A DNA stretch of 64,000 nt from Paracoccus xiamenensis (lineage in GTDB: Bacteria; Pseudomonadota; Alphaproteobacteria; Rhodobacterales; Rhodobacteraceae): assembly GCF_011308835.1 (NCBI RefSeq), contig NZ_JAAOHY010000003.1:62001-126000 (forward strand), written 5' to 3'. Each line of letters starts with the position of its first letter. Positions within the stretch are counted from its first letter, which is position 1. The notes under the pieces are model-generated. The model saw only the letters and a list, made by a program, of their open reading frames with translations, did no database searches and was not told the DNA's origin. The translations under genes and the position numbers were made by a program. Of the stretch, positions 8,209-18,010 are shown piece by piece.

Positions 8209-9150
8209 ATGAAGAATACTCTTGCCCTGCATATGGCGGTGATCGCGCTGACCGGCTCGGTCGCGACCATGGCCACCGCCCAGACCCTGCCCGAACGCGT
8301 CGGCATCACCGTCGGCACGCTTGGTAACCCGTTCTTCGTGCCGCTGGTCAAGGGCGCCGAGGACGCCGTCAAAGCCGCGGCGCCGGATGCCGAGGTGACC
8401 GTGGTCAGCGCCGATTACGACCTGAACAAGCAAAGCTCGCAGATCGACAGCTTCATCGCCTCGGGCGTGACGTTGCTGGTGCTGAACGCCGTAGACAGCG
8501 AGGCTGTCGGCCCCGCCGCCAAGCGCGCCAAGGATGCCGGCATGACGGTGGTGGCGGTTGACGTCACCGCCTCGGGCGCGGATCTGGCGGTGCGGACCGA
8601 CAACACCCAGGCCGGGCGCATTACCTGCGAATATCTGGCCGAAGCGATCGGGGGCGAGGGCGACTTCATCATCATCAACGGCCCGCCAGTCAGTTCCATC
8701 ATCGACCGCGTCACCGGCTGCAAGGAGGCGCTTGCCAACTATCCCGACATCAACCTGCTGTCCGACAATCAGGACGGCAAGGCCAGCCGCGACGGCGGGT
8801 TCGAGGTGATGCAGGGCCTGCTGACCCGCTTCCCCGAAATCGACGCGGTGTTCGGCGCAAATGACCCGACCGCCATCGGGGCCGAGCTTGCCGCCAAGCA
8901 ATTCAACCGGACCGAGATGATCATCGGCGGCGTCGACGGCTCGCCCGATTTCGTCGATGCCCTGCAGAAGGAAGGCACGCTGCTGGTCGCCTCTGCCTCG
9001 CAGGATCCTTACGGCATGTCGAAACAGGCGGCAGAGCTGGGCCTGCAGCTGATGGCTGGCGAGGCCCCAGCCGAGACCGAGATCCTGCTGGAAACCGAAC
9101 TGGTCACGCGCGACAACGCCACCGGCTGGACCCCCTGGGCCACCGAATAG
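8209..9150 (+). CDS. Ribose-type ABC sugar-binding protein (RbsB-like), periplasmic
   Basis: A 313-residue periplasmic-binding-protein-I family protein. GGAGGAGG at 8194-8201 fixes the ATG at 8209. A signal peptide occupies about residues 1-24, with cleavage near ATAQ. The mature start ERVGITVGTLGNPFFVPLVK and the later AVFGANDPTAIGAELA are typical of RbsB-type proteins. It delivers a monosaccharide, polyol or related ligand to the two following gene products. Ligand specificity cannot be read from the sequence. Confidence 0.88.
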   Translation: MKNTLALHMAVIALTGSVATMATAQTLPERVGITVGTLGNPFFVPLVKGAEDAVKAAAPDAEVTVVSADYDLNKQSSQIDSFIASGVTLLVLNAVDSEAVGPAAKRAKDAGMTVVAVDVTASGADLAVRTDNTQAGRITCEYLAEAIGGEGDFIIINGPPVSSIIDRVTGCKEALANYPDINLLSDNQDGKASRDGGFEVMQGLLTRFPEIDAVFGANDPTAIGAELAAKQFNRTEMIIGGVDGSPDFVDALQKEGTLLVASASQDPYGMSKQAAELGLQLMAGEAPAETEILLETELVTRDNATGWTPWATE

Positions 9151-9212
9151 GGCGATGATCCGGGCGGGGGCGACTGCCGTCCCCGCCCAACCTGCATTTC
9201 GGGGACAAAGCC

Positions 9213-10778
9213 ATGACTGCAACGGCCGCGATGACACAGCCAGCGACGCCGCGACTGGTCATGCACAACATCTCAAAGACCTTCGGGCCGATCCGGGCCC
9301 TGCAGGACGTCTCGCTGACGGTGATGCCGGGCGAGGTTCATGCGCTGATGGGCGAAAACGGCGCTGGCAAGTCAACGCTGATGCGCATACTTGCCGGGGC
9401 GATCCATGCCGATGCCGATGGCCGGATCGAGATCGACGGCCGCCCTGCACAGATCGCCGGCCCTCGCGACGCCCGCGATCTCGGCATCGCGGTGATCTAT
9501 CAGGAACTGTCGCAATCGCCGAACCTGACCGTGGCCGAGAACATGTTTCTGGGCCGCGAGCGCCGCCGCGGCCCCTTCATGACCGACCGCGCCCGGCAGC
9601 GCCGCGAATGCGCGCCGGTGCTGGCGCGGCTGGGGGCCGACTTCGGGCCGGATACGCTGGTGATGAACCTTTCGCTTGGCCAACGCCAGCTGGTCGAGAT
9701 CGCCCGCGCCCTGTTGCAGGACGCCCGCCTGATCGTCATGGACGAACCCACCACCGCGCTGAGCGAGCGCGAAAGCGAACACCTGTTCACCCTGATCGAC
9801 GGCCTGCGCGCCGAGGGGATCGCCATCATCTATATCTCGCACCGGATGGAGGAGGTCTACCGGCTGGCCGACAGCGTCAGCGTGTTGCGCGATGGCCGCT
9901 ATGTCGGCGGTCTGAGCCGGGCGGAGCTGGATGCAGAGCGGCTCGTCTCGATGATGGTCGGGCGCGAGATTTCGGGATTTTACCAGAAGCAGCACCGCCC
10001 CGCCCCGCACGAGGCCGCCGTGCTGGAGGTGCGCGACCTGACTGATGGTGACGGCATCGGCCCGGTCAGCTTCGACCTGTTCGCAGGTGAGGTGGTCGGG
10101 ATTTCCGGCCTTGTCGGCTCGGGCCGAACCGAGGTGGCGCGGCTGATCTATGGCGCGGATCCCGCACGCGGCGGCAGCGTCAGCCTGGGCGGCACTGAAC
10201 TGGACCACCGTCGGCCGCGCAGTTCGCTGGATGCCGGACTGGCCTATCTGACCGAGGACCGGAAGGGCAACGGCCTGTTCCTGGACATGACCGTGGCCGA
10301 AAACACCGCCATCAGCGTCCTGCATCGGCGCGGCGGTCCGGGCGGCGTCCTGCCGCCGGCCACCGTCACCGACATGGGGCGCGCACGTATCGCCGAACTG
10401 GACGTGCGCGGCGCGGGCCCGGCCACGCGGGTCGGCAACCTGTCGGGCGGCAACCAGCAGAAGGTGCTGCTGGGCCGGTTGCTGGAAACCGCCCCGCAGG
10501 TGCTGATCCTGGACGAACCAACCCGCGGCGTCGATATCGGCGCGAAATCGGAAATCTACAGCCTGATCGACCGGCTGACCGCCAGCGGAATGGCGGTGCT
10601 GATGATTTCCAGCGAACTGACCGAGCTTCTGGGCACCGCCGACCGCATCCTGGTCATGCGCGACGGCCGCATTGCGGGCGAGGTCCCCAACACCGCCACG
10701 AACCCCGCCACGCAAGAGGCGATCATGCGTCTGTCGGCCGGCACCGGCGCCCAGACCAAGAACGGAGGACAAGCATGA
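9213..10778 (+). CDS. Ribose-type ABC importer ATPase with two nucleotide domains (RbsA-like)
   Basis: A 521-residue protein with two ABC domains, as in RbsA, XylG and AraG. The first has Walker [10 protein letters not shown] (47-55), signature LSLGQRQ and Walker [10 protein letters not shown]. The second has the degenerate loop [10 protein letters not shown], signature LSGGNQQKV and [16 protein letters not shown]. It energises sugar import at the inner face of the membrane. It follows the binding protein by 62 bases and overlaps the permease by ATGA. Confidence 0.92.
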   Translation: MTATAAMTQPATPRLVMHNISKTFGPIRALQDVSLTVMPGEVHALMGENGAGKSTLMRILAGAIHADADGRIEIDGRPAQIAGPRDARDLGIAVIYQELSQSPNLTVAENMFLGRERRRGPFMTDRARQRRECAPVLARLGADFGPDTLVMNLSLGQRQLVEIARALLQDARLIVMDEPTTALSERESEHLFTLIDGLRAEGIAIIYISHRMEEVYRLADSVSVLRDGRYVGGLSRAELDAERLVSMMVGREISGFYQKQHRPAPHEAAVLEVRDLTDGDGIGPVSFDLFAGEVVGISGLVGSGRTEVARLIYGADPARGGSVSLGGTELDHRRPRSSLDAGLAYLTEDRKGNGLFLDMTVAENTAISVLHRRGGPGGVLPPATVTDMGRARIAELDVRGAGPATRVGNLSGGNQQKVLLGRLLETAPQVLILDEPTRGVDIGAKSEIYSLIDRLTASGMAVLMISSELTELLGTADRILVMRDGRIAGEVPNTATNPATQEAIMRLSAGTGAQTKNGGQA

Positions 10779-11740
10779 CCACCCCCGCCCAAACCGCCGC
10801 ATCCCGGCGCGAGACGATGCGAACATGGCTGCGCCTGTCGGGCATGCTGCCGGTGCTGGTGCTGCTGTGCATCGGATTCGAGCTGGCCAGCGGCCGCTTT
10901 TTGTCGGTCAACAACCTGTCGATCGTGATGCAGCAAGCCTCGATCAACGCCGTTCTGGCGGCGGGGATGACCTTCGTCATCCTGACCGGCGGGATTGACC
11001 TGTCCGTCGGTTCCATCCTGGCGCTGGCGGCGGTGGTGGCGGTGGCTGCCACGATCACGCCGGGCCTTGCCTGGGCCGCGATACCGCTGGCGCTGATGGC
11101 GGGGGCGGCCTGCGGGCTGGTCAACGGTTCACTGATCGCCTGGCTGGGGCTGCCACCTTTCATCGTCACCCTGGGGGCGCTGACCGCCGTGCGCGGGGTG
11201 GCGCGGCTGGCGGCTGGAGATTCCACGGTTTTCAACTCTGACCTTCCCTTCAGCGTCATCGGCAACGGTAACCTGTTCGGCGTGCCCTGGCTGGTGGTCA
11301 TCGCCTTTCTGGTGATCCTGCTGTCCTGGGTGATCCTGCGCCGCACGGTGCTGGGGACCTGGATCTATGCCGTCGGCGGCAATGCCGAAGCCGCCGCCCT
11401 AGCCGGCATCAAGGTGCCGCTGGTGTTGCTGTTCGTCTATGCCGTCTCGGGCCTGCTGGCGGGGCTGGGCGGGGTGATGTCGGCGGCACGGCTTTACGCC
11501 GCCAACGGGCTGCAGCTTGGCCAGGCGTACGAGCTGGACGCCATCGCCGCGGTGATCCTGGGCGGGACCAGCTTTGTCGGCGGTATCGGCTCGGTCTGGG
11601 GGACGCTGATCGGGGCGCTGATTATCGCCGTGCTGTCGAACGGGCTGATCCTGCTGGGTGTGTCGGATATCTGGCAATACATCATCAAGGGCGGCGTCAT
11701 CATCCTGGCTGTGGCCATCGACAAGCTGCGCACCCGCTAG
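10775..11740 (+). CDS. Ribose-type ABC sugar permease (RbsC-like)
   Basis: A 321-residue integral membrane protein with about eight to ten hydrophobic helices. The core reads [17 protein letters not shown], the hallmark of RbsC-type permeases, followed by [14 protein letters not shown] and the cytoplasmic loop [15 protein letters not shown]. With the two preceding genes it completes a one-permease importer. Only one permease gene is present, so a homodimer is expected, unlike the two-permease LsrCD system. Confidence 0.92.
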   Translation: MTTPAQTAASRRETMRTWLRLSGMLPVLVLLCIGFELASGRFLSVNNLSIVMQQASINAVLAAGMTFVILTGGIDLSVGSILALAAVVAVAATITPGLAWAAIPLALMAGAACGLVNGSLIAWLGLPPFIVTLGALTAVRGVARLAAGDSTVFNSDLPFSVIGNGNLFGVPWLVVIAFLVILLSWVILRRTVLGTWIYAVGGNAEAAALAGIKVPLVLLFVYAVSGLLAGLGGVMSAARLYAANGLQLGQAYELDAIAAVILGGTSFVGGIGSVWGTLIGALIIAVLSNGLILLGVSDIWQYIIKGGVIILAVAIDKLRTR

Positions 11741-11847
11741 GTCTGGACCATGCACGCGTCTTCCGACGGGCAGGCGACATGTGCCGCTTGCGTAAATCCC
11801 GCTGGCAGTTGACAAATAGGCAAGTCAGAACCCAAGGGAGAACGTGC

Positions 11848-12675
11848 ATGGCGATCCGCAGCATCCTGACCAGCTATACCGGAACCGGGGGCGGCGCGGC
11901 CGCGCTGCACATGTCGGTTCTGATGGCCAAGAAATACGACGCCCGCATCACCGGCGCCGTCTGGCAGCCGCCGAATCCGCTGCGCAAACGCTCTGCCGCG
12001 TTCCTGACCCGCGACATCGACACCATCATCGACCAGATGGAGACAGAGTTCGTCGACGAACGCCGCCGCGCCTTCGAGGCCACAGTGTCCGAAGCTGGGC
12101 TGTCCGGGCGCGCCGATTTCGTCGCACTCAGCAGCACCGGGCGTACGCTGGTCGAACTGTCCCGCGCCCATGACGTCGTGGTGATGGGTGGTGCGGCTGA
12201 AGGTGGTCGGTCCGAGGATTTCTCGATCCGGCCTGACGTGATCGCGCTGCGATCAGGCCGCCCGACCATCATCGTTCCGGCAAGCTATAACGCGCCGGCG
12301 ATCAACGAAACCGCGGTGGTGGCCTGGGACGGCAAGCGCGCCTCGGCACGTGCGCTGGCGGACGCGATGCATATTCTGGCGACCAAGGACAAGGTAACGC
12401 TGCTGGTCATCGGCGAAGGCCCGGTCAAGGATCGCGAGCAGATCGACGATGTCCTGCGGCTGCTGGAGCTGCACGGGATCGACGCAGCGTTCGAACAGCG
12501 CCCGGCGGCGACCGGCGGCATCGGGCGCACCATTCTGGACACCTGCACCGATCTGGGTGCGGGCATCTTGGTCATGGGCGCATACGAGCACAGCAAGTTT
12601 TCAGAAGACCTGCTGGGCGGCGTCACCCGCGACATTCTGGAAAATGCCGACCTGCCCCTGCTGATGTCGCACTAG
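11848..12675 (+). CDS. Tandem-domain universal stress protein
   Basis: The start at 11848 follows a GGGAG site and gives 275 residues. Two Usp domains are visible. The second begins VVAWDGKRASARALADAMHI and ends with the nucleotide-loop pattern GILVMGAYEHSKFSEDLLGG. Tandem Usp proteins bind ATP or AMP and act in stress physiology. It is separated from the permease by 107 bases and may have its own promoter. Its stop shares the four bases CTAG with the stop of the convergent lacI-type gene. Confidence 0.85.
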   Translation: MAIRSILTSYTGTGGGAAALHMSVLMAKKYDARITGAVWQPPNPLRKRSAAFLTRDIDTIIDQMETEFVDERRRAFEATVSEAGLSGRADFVALSSTGRTLVELSRAHDVVVMGGAAEGGRSEDFSIRPDVIALRSGRPTIIVPASYNAPAINETAVVAWDGKRASARALADAMHILATKDKVTLLVIGEGPVKDREQIDDVLRLLELHGIDAAFEQRPAATGGIGRTILDTCTDLGAGILVMGAYEHSKFSEDLLGGVTRDILENADLPLLMSH

Positions 12676-13694
12676 CCGCCGGTAGAGATCAGCGTTGTCT
12701 GGGCGAGCTCCTGACACTCCGCCGGGGCCGCGCCCTCGATCCGGCGCAGCAGCAGATCGGCCAGACGCGCGCCCGCCATGCGACGCGAAAAATGCGCCGA
12801 ATGGACAGGGGCGGCGATATAATCACCAAGGCGCGTACCGGACCTTTGGGCGAAACCGACCGCGCCCGCCTTTGCGCCCAGCCGGTCGCGCGTGCCGGCT
12901 TGCGCACCCAGTAGTGCCAGTTCATTCGCGCATAGAAAGGCATCCGCGCCCGCGTCCAGCAGCGGGCCGGCCGCGCGGCGGGCGGTATCAGGGGCCAGTT
13001 CGCCCAGATGGCGGAGTGCCGGGTCGGGTGCGATGCCATGATCGCGCAGCGCCTGCTCATAGCCGCGCAGCCGCTGCCGCACGAAGGTGAAGCGCGGTTC
13101 ACCGTCAATCAGCGCAATGCGCCGGAACCCGTCGCGCAGCAATGCCTCGGTCCCCTGATGGGCGGCCTGTTCATTGTCGATGTCGAACCATGGATGCTCG
13201 GACAGAAGCTCGGTTCGGCCGAAGGTGACAAAGGGAAAATCGGCCTCCAGCAGATACTTCACACGCGCATCCAGCAGTTCCGTGTGGTCGAGGATGATAC
13301 CATCGGCCTGCCGCGCCCGCACGACCTGACGCACCGCATCAAGCCCCGCTGCGCCCTGACCGACCGGCACCGCACGCAGTGCATATTCGGTCCCGACGAG
13401 CCGCTGATGAATGCCGTTCAGCAGCCCGACTGCACCGGAATCGCCGACCTCCTCCTCGGGCTGAAAGCCCAGGAAGGCCATGATGACAAAGGTGCGCCCG
13501 GTCCGCAGCCGCGCCCCGTCGAGGTTGCGGACATAGCCCATCCGGGCGGCGGTTTCGCGTACCTTCAGCACCATTTCGGGGCTGATCTTGTGACCGTCCT
13601 TCAGCGCCCGCGCGACCGTGGTGACCGAAACGCCCATCTCGGCGGCGATGGTTTTCAGCGTCACCGGGCCGTCGCTGTCCTTGGTCATGGTCAT
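12672..13694 (-). CDS. LacI/GalR-family transcriptional regulator
   Basis: A 340-residue repressor-type protein. The helix-turn-helix reads TLKTIAAEMGVSVTTVARAL and is followed by the hinge MGYVRNLDGARLRTGRTF and a sugar-binding PBP-I domain. It lies directly downstream of the beta-mannosidase with an ATGA overlap, so both are probably on one transcript. It likely senses a mannoside or mannose-derived sugar and acts on the direct repeats at 16173-16242. Confidence 0.88.
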   Translation of the reverse strand: MTMTKDSDGPVTLKTIAAEMGVSVTTVARALKDGHKISPEMVLKVRETAARMGYVRNLDGARLRTGRTFVIMAFLGFQPEEEVGDSGAVGLLNGIHQRLVGTEYALRAVPVGQGAAGLDAVRQVVRARQADGIILDHTELLDARVKYLLEADFPFVTFGRTELLSEHPWFDIDNEQAAHQGTEALLRDGFRRIALIDGEPRFTFVRQRLRGYEQALRDHGIAPDPALRHLGELAPDTARRAAGPLLDAGADAFLCANELALLGAQAGTRDRLGAKAGAVGFAQRSGTRLGDYIAAPVHSAHFSRRMAGARLADLLLRRIEGAAPAECQELAQTTLISTGG

Positions 13695-16132
13695 CCTTTC
13701 AGCCAGTCCAGCCGGGGCGCGGTCGCCGGCAGATGCGATGCACGCGCGCGTTCAGCCACGAGCACCCTCGGCCGTCCGGGCAGCAGCGTCACGCCGTTAT
13801 CCGACCACACCCGGTCGCCGCCATGATCCCAGCTGACCCACAGCGCCGGGCGGTCCGTGGTCAGGGTTACCGTCGCCCGGCCATGTTCGTCCACCCCTTC
13901 GACAGCGTTGATCCGGGGGCGGCCCAGATCATATTCCTTCGGCCGCCGCGGTAAATAGTCGTTTTCTCCCAGATGCTTACCCCCATCCGTCCAGTCCATA
14001 TGCAGGAAGGCGTCATCAGCCAGCGGCGCCAACCGGGCAACCTCGACCGCGCCGGCTTCGGGGATGGTCGCCTGCCAGCTGCCGACTTCCTCCACTTCGC
14101 CCGCAAACCTCGCCGCCCGGGCCGAGGCCGTCAGCTGCACCGGCGCGGGCGTATCGTTGACGGCCCAGATCACCACCTCTCCGGTCGCCGGATCGGGTTG
14201 GGCAGTCAGCATCACCGGCAGATAAAAGCGCCGCGCCAGATAGTGCAGCAGCTTCCAGCCGCCGCCATATTCCAGGCTCGACCAGCTGGCGACCGGCCAG
14301 GTGTCGTTCAGCTGCCAATACAGCACCCCCATGCAGCGGGGCTTGTTCACGCGCCAGAACTCGATTGCGGTCTTCATCGCCATGGCCTGCGCGATCTGGC
14401 TGAGAAAGCCCATCTCCTCGAACCCGTCGGGAAAGCGAAAATAGCGGGCCAGCGTTTCCACGATGCGGCCATTACCGCCGGGATTGCGCTGATGGACATC
14501 CATGACGCGGGACGACACATTGCGGTCGCGCGCCTCGGTGAAGCTGTCGATCACCCGGGCCGAGGGGAAGGACTGAAAGCCGAATTCCGAACAGAAGCGG
14601 GGGCGCACGCTTCGGTAATGTTCAAAATCCTTGGCCGAGTGCCAGACATCCCAGAAATGCATGTCGCCCGAGGCGTCGTCATGCCAGCCATCGCCGAAAT
14701 TCAATGGCCCGACCGAAGGCGAGGACGGCCACCACGGCACGTCCGGGGCCTCGTCCTGAATGGCTTCTTCCAGTGCATGATTCAGCCGGTCATACATGGC
14801 CAGATAGCGGTCGCGATCGGCCTTGCTTTCGTCGAACCATCCCAGCGCCCCGACCAGCTCGTTATCGCCGCACCACAAGGCGAGGCAGGGGTGAGCGGAC
14901 AGGCGACGGATCTGCTGGCGTGCCTCAACCCGAACATCGTCCAGCCAGGCGCGATCCGCCGCGGGATACAGGTTGCAGGCGAACATGAAATCCTGCCAGA
15001 CCAGAAGGCCCCGTTCCGAACACATTTCATAGAACCAGTCAGGTTCGTAAGCACCGCCGCCCCAGACGCGCAGCATGTTCATATTGGCTTGAACGGCACT
15101 GTCCAGCAGGTCGGCCACGGCGTCCCGCGTGGCGCGCGAGGGCAGCGCATCGGCGGGGATCCAGTTCGCGCCGCGCATGAAGATCTCGCGACCGTTGATG
15201 CGGAAGGCAAAGCGGTGGCCGATCTCGTCGCGGTCGGTCAGTAATTCGATCTGGCGCAGGCCGATGCGCAGGGTTCGCTGCTGATCGCCAAGCCTGACCG
15301 CCAGATCATACATCTCTTGCGCGCCATGACCCGCTGGCCACCAAAGGCGCGGCTGGTCGATCTGCGCGGCAAGGGTGACGCGGTTTTGGCCGGGCCAAAG
15401 CTGCACCTCGGCGGTGACGGTCTGGCCGCCGATCATCATCGCTGCCTGCGTAGTCACGGGCCGGGCGGCATCGGCAATCAGTTCGACCTCGACCCGGACC
15501 TTTCCGTCCTGATGGTGCTGGCGGATCATCACATCGTCCAGCCGCAGGGGGTCACTGCGGCGCAGCCGGATACCCCCGTAAACCCCCAGCGGCGACAGCG
15601 CGATGTTCCAGTCCCAACCGGCATCGCATTGCGGCTTGCGCAGGAAATTGTAGTGCGCCAGCCGGTTGTTCCAGAAGATATAGGGCACCGCGAAAGGGAA
15701 AGCCGCCGCCTTTTCCGCCGCCACGGCAGAGTTCGACAGAAAGCGGATCTGCAACCGGTTCCGCCCCGCTACCAGCGCCCCGGTCACGTCCAGATCATGC
15801 CGCAGAAACCGGTTACCCGGCCGCCCGATCTCGACCCCGTTCAGCGTCACCACCGCATGACAATCCACCCCGTCGAGCACCAGCGTATGACGCCCCTCAA
15901 CCGGTCCGGACAGGTCAAACTCGCGCTCGGCCAGCCATTCGCTTTCGTGGATCCAGTCGAGGCTGGCCTCGCGGTCGCGCCAATAGGGATCCTCGATCTG
16001 CCCGGCGGCCAGCAGCGCCGAATGCACATCGCCGGGAAAGTCGATGGTCAGCGGCTGATCCCCGCCATCGCGGCAAAGCTGCCAGCTTCCATTCAGCACC
16101 AGATCATCAGTCGCGAGGCTTTGATCATCCAT
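13691..16132 (-). CDS. Beta-mannosidase, glycoside hydrolase family 2
   Basis: A large GH2 enzyme that removes terminal beta-mannose. The chosen ATG at 16132 gives 813 residues; an upstream TTG at 16192 would add 20 but would put an operator-like repeat inside the gene. N-terminal sandwich motifs include NGVEIGRPGNRFLRHDLDV. Catalytic motifs are the acid/base region LWCGDNELVGALGW and the nucleophile region RFCSEFGFQSFPS. No signal peptide is evident, so it probably acts on imported manno-oligosaccharides in the cytoplasm. It forms a two-gene unit with the LacI regulator. Confidence 0.9.
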   Translation of the reverse strand: MDDQSLATDDLVLNGSWQLCRDGGDQPLTIDFPGDVHSALLAAGQIEDPYWRDREASLDWIHESEWLAEREFDLSGPVEGRHTLVLDGVDCHAVVTLNGVEIGRPGNRFLRHDLDVTGALVAGRNRLQIRFLSNSAVAAEKAAAFPFAVPYIFWNNRLAHYNFLRKPQCDAGWDWNIALSPLGVYGGIRLRRSDPLRLDDVMIRQHHQDGKVRVEVELIADAARPVTTQAAMMIGGQTVTAEVQLWPGQNRVTLAAQIDQPRLWWPAGHGAQEMYDLAVRLGDQQRTLRIGLRQIELLTDRDEIGHRFAFRINGREIFMRGANWIPADALPSRATRDAVADLLDSAVQANMNMLRVWGGGAYEPDWFYEMCSERGLLVWQDFMFACNLYPAADRAWLDDVRVEARQQIRRLSAHPCLALWCGDNELVGALGWFDESKADRDRYLAMYDRLNHALEEAIQDEAPDVPWWPSSPSVGPLNFGDGWHDDASGDMHFWDVWHSAKDFEHYRSVRPRFCSEFGFQSFPSARVIDSFTEARDRNVSSRVMDVHQRNPGGNGRIVETLARYFRFPDGFEEMGFLSQIAQAMAMKTAIEFWRVNKPRCMGVLYWQLNDTWPVASWSSLEYGGGWKLLHYLARRFYLPVMLTAQPDPATGEVVIWAVNDTPAPVQLTASARAARFAGEVEEVGSWQATIPEAGAVEVARLAPLADDAFLHMDWTDGGKHLGENDYLPRRPKEYDLGRPRINAVEGVDEHGRATVTLTTDRPALWVSWDHGGDRVWSDNGVTLLPGRPRVLVAERARASHLPATAPRLDWLKG

Positions 16133-16172
16133 GACGCGGGATCCATTCAGGGGCTCGTCAGGCGAGCGGAGG

Positions 16173-16242
16173 TTTAACGATATACCTGCCAAGGTCCGTC
16201 CTTAGCTTTAAAAAGTCAATTCAGAAGATATAACGATACACC
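16173..16242. promoter_or_regulatory. Direct-repeat operator candidate upstream of the mannosidase
   Basis: TTTAACGATATACC (16173-16186) and TATAACGATACACC (16229-16242) match at 12 of 14 positions and are 56 bases apart. Each has the central CG typical of LacI-family operators. They lie about 40 and 100 bases before the mannosidase ATG at 16132, a natural position for control by the co-transcribed LacI protein. Confidence 0.5.
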
Positions 16243-16333
16243 CACCCATATGCAGCGGATTTCACGGCCTTTTCCGTCGTCTTGGGTTGTCCGCGGCAGT
16301 GAGCCGTTGACCCCCGGCTGATTCGGCGCAGCT

Positions 16334-17941
16334 TCACTCGGGAAAGCACACGTCCAGCAGATCGCCGCTCTGACCAGCCGGCAGCGCACCGAAGAACCGA
16401 CCCCTGCCCGGCGTCAGGCGGCTGGCGGCGTAGCCCTCGGCCAGTGCGGGCGGTGCATGGCGCAGCAGCACAGAGGCCGTCAGCAACAGCGCCGCGCTTT
16501 CGACAAACCAGCGCGCCTCGGCTTCGGATACCGTGCCGGCCCATCGGTCGCGATGGGTGCGCAGCGCGGCATCAAAGGCGGGGTGTAACCCGCGCGCGGC
16601 CAGAAGCTCTGCCTCCAGCACCTCGGAGGCCAGCGGGTCCTTTGCCAGCGTGCGCAGCGCATCCAGGCAGATGACATTGGCCGAGCCTTCCCAGATTCCG
16701 TTCAGCGGTGCCTCTCGGTACAGCATCGGCAGCGGCGTATCCTCGACATATCCCATGCCGCCCAGAACCTCCATCGCCTCGGTCACGACCAGCGGGCACA
16801 GCTTGTTGGCCAGGTATTTCGCCAGCGCCACACCAATCCGGGCGAAGGCGCGATCCTGCGCCGAAGTGCCGTCGAAATGCGCCGCCACATGCAAGCCCAG
16901 CATCAGGCTGCCCGCCCAGTCCAGCGTTACATCCGCCAGCACCGCCCGCATCAGAGGCTGGTCGATCAGCCGGCGCTGAAAGGCCGAGCGATGGCGAACC
17001 CAGTGATAGGCCTGATCCAGCGCGGCGCGCATCAGGCCAGCGGGCGCAATGGCGGTGTCCAGCCGGGTGTGGTGGACCATCTTGACGATGGTGCGGATGC
17101 CGTCACCCTCCTCACCGATCCGGTGCGCCAGCGCACCCTGATATTCGATCTCGGCCGAAGCGTTGGACCGGTTTCCCAGCTTGTCCTTCAGCCGCTGGAT
17201 GCGGATGGCATTGCGCCCGCCCTCCAGCCAGCGCGGGACCAGAAAGCAGGTCAGCCCCTGCCCGGTCTGCGCCAACGTCAGGAACCCGTCCGACATCGGG
17301 GCCGAGCAAAACCACTTGTGCCCGGTTAGCCGCCATGCCGCCCCATCTGCCGCCGCCCGGGTGGCATTGGCCCGCACGTCGGACCCGCCCTGCTTTTCGG
17401 TCATCGCCATGCCCAGCGTCAGCCCGGCTTTGCCGCCCGCCGCCTGTACCGAGGGATCATAGCGCCGCGACAACACGCCGGCGGCCCAATCACCCAGGCC
17501 CTCGGCCCGGCGCAGAACCGGGGTTGCGGCATAGGTCATGGTCAGCGGGCAGCAGTGACCCGGTTCAACCTGGCTGGCCAGATAGACCATGGCGGCATGG
17601 CGCAGATGGCCGTCCGCGCCGCCCTCCCAGGCAACGGAATGGTAACCCGCCGCAACCGAGGCTTCCATGAAACGGTGATAGGCGGGGTGGAAATGCACCT
17701 CGTCCAACCGGCGGCCACCGGCATCGAACAGCTCCAGTTCAGGCGCGTGACGATTGGCGTTACGCGCCGCCGCACGCATCTGCTGGCTGCCCAGCAGCGC
17801 GCCGTAGCCAGCCAGATCACCCGCATTCGTGAAATGTCCCCGCAACAACGGATCGCCCTGCCAAAGGTCGCGATCCCCCTGCGGTTCTGGCTGGTTGGCA
17901 ACGTCATGTGTTCCCAGATCCGACCGCCCTTCAAGCATCAT
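16334..17941 (-). CDS. aidB: AidB-type acyl-CoA dehydrogenase family flavoprotein
   Basis: A 535-residue protein close to the E. coli AidB length. It contains GMAMTEKQGGSDVRANAT, WRLTGHKWFCSAPMSD and RLKDKLGNRSNASAEIEY, a run characteristic of AidB rather than of metabolic acyl-CoA dehydrogenases. AidB binds FAD and DNA and belongs to the adaptive response to alkylation damage. It lies 69 bases downstream of cfa in the same orientation. No ada or alkB is seen nearby. Confidence 0.9.
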   Translation of the reverse strand: MMLEGRSDLGTHDVANQPEPQGDRDLWQGDPLLRGHFTNAGDLAGYGALLGSQQMRAAARNANRHAPELELFDAGGRRLDEVHFHPAYHRFMEASVAAGYHSVAWEGGADGHLRHAAMVYLASQVEPGHCCPLTMTYAATPVLRRAEGLGDWAAGVLSRRYDPSVQAAGGKAGLTLGMAMTEKQGGSDVRANATRAAADGAAWRLTGHKWFCSAPMSDGFLTLAQTGQGLTCFLVPRWLEGGRNAIRIQRLKDKLGNRSNASAEIEYQGALAHRIGEEGDGIRTIVKMVHHTRLDTAIAPAGLMRAALDQAYHWVRHRSAFQRRLIDQPLMRAVLADVTLDWAGSLMLGLHVAAHFDGTSAQDRAFARIGVALAKYLANKLCPLVVTEAMEVLGGMGYVEDTPLPMLYREAPLNGIWEGSANVICLDALRTLAKDPLASEVLEAELLAARGLHPAFDAALRTHRDRWAGTVSEAEARWFVESAALLLTASVLLRHAPPALAEGYAASRLTPGRGRFFGALPAGQSGDLLDVCFPE

Positions 17942-18010
17942 TCCCCCCTAATGCTGCCCCGCATTGTTATAGCGCCAAACGCTGCGGCCGGGGCTGCGAC
18001 GTGGCGGCAG

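Noticed and set aside
3220-11740. Autoinducer-2 (lsr) operon, because FGGY kinase, LsrF-like aldolase and RbsB-type binding protein occur together.
   Set aside because: There is only one permease, no LsrG, a GntR instead of LsrR regulator, and a DhaK-DhaL kinase that lsr operons lack.
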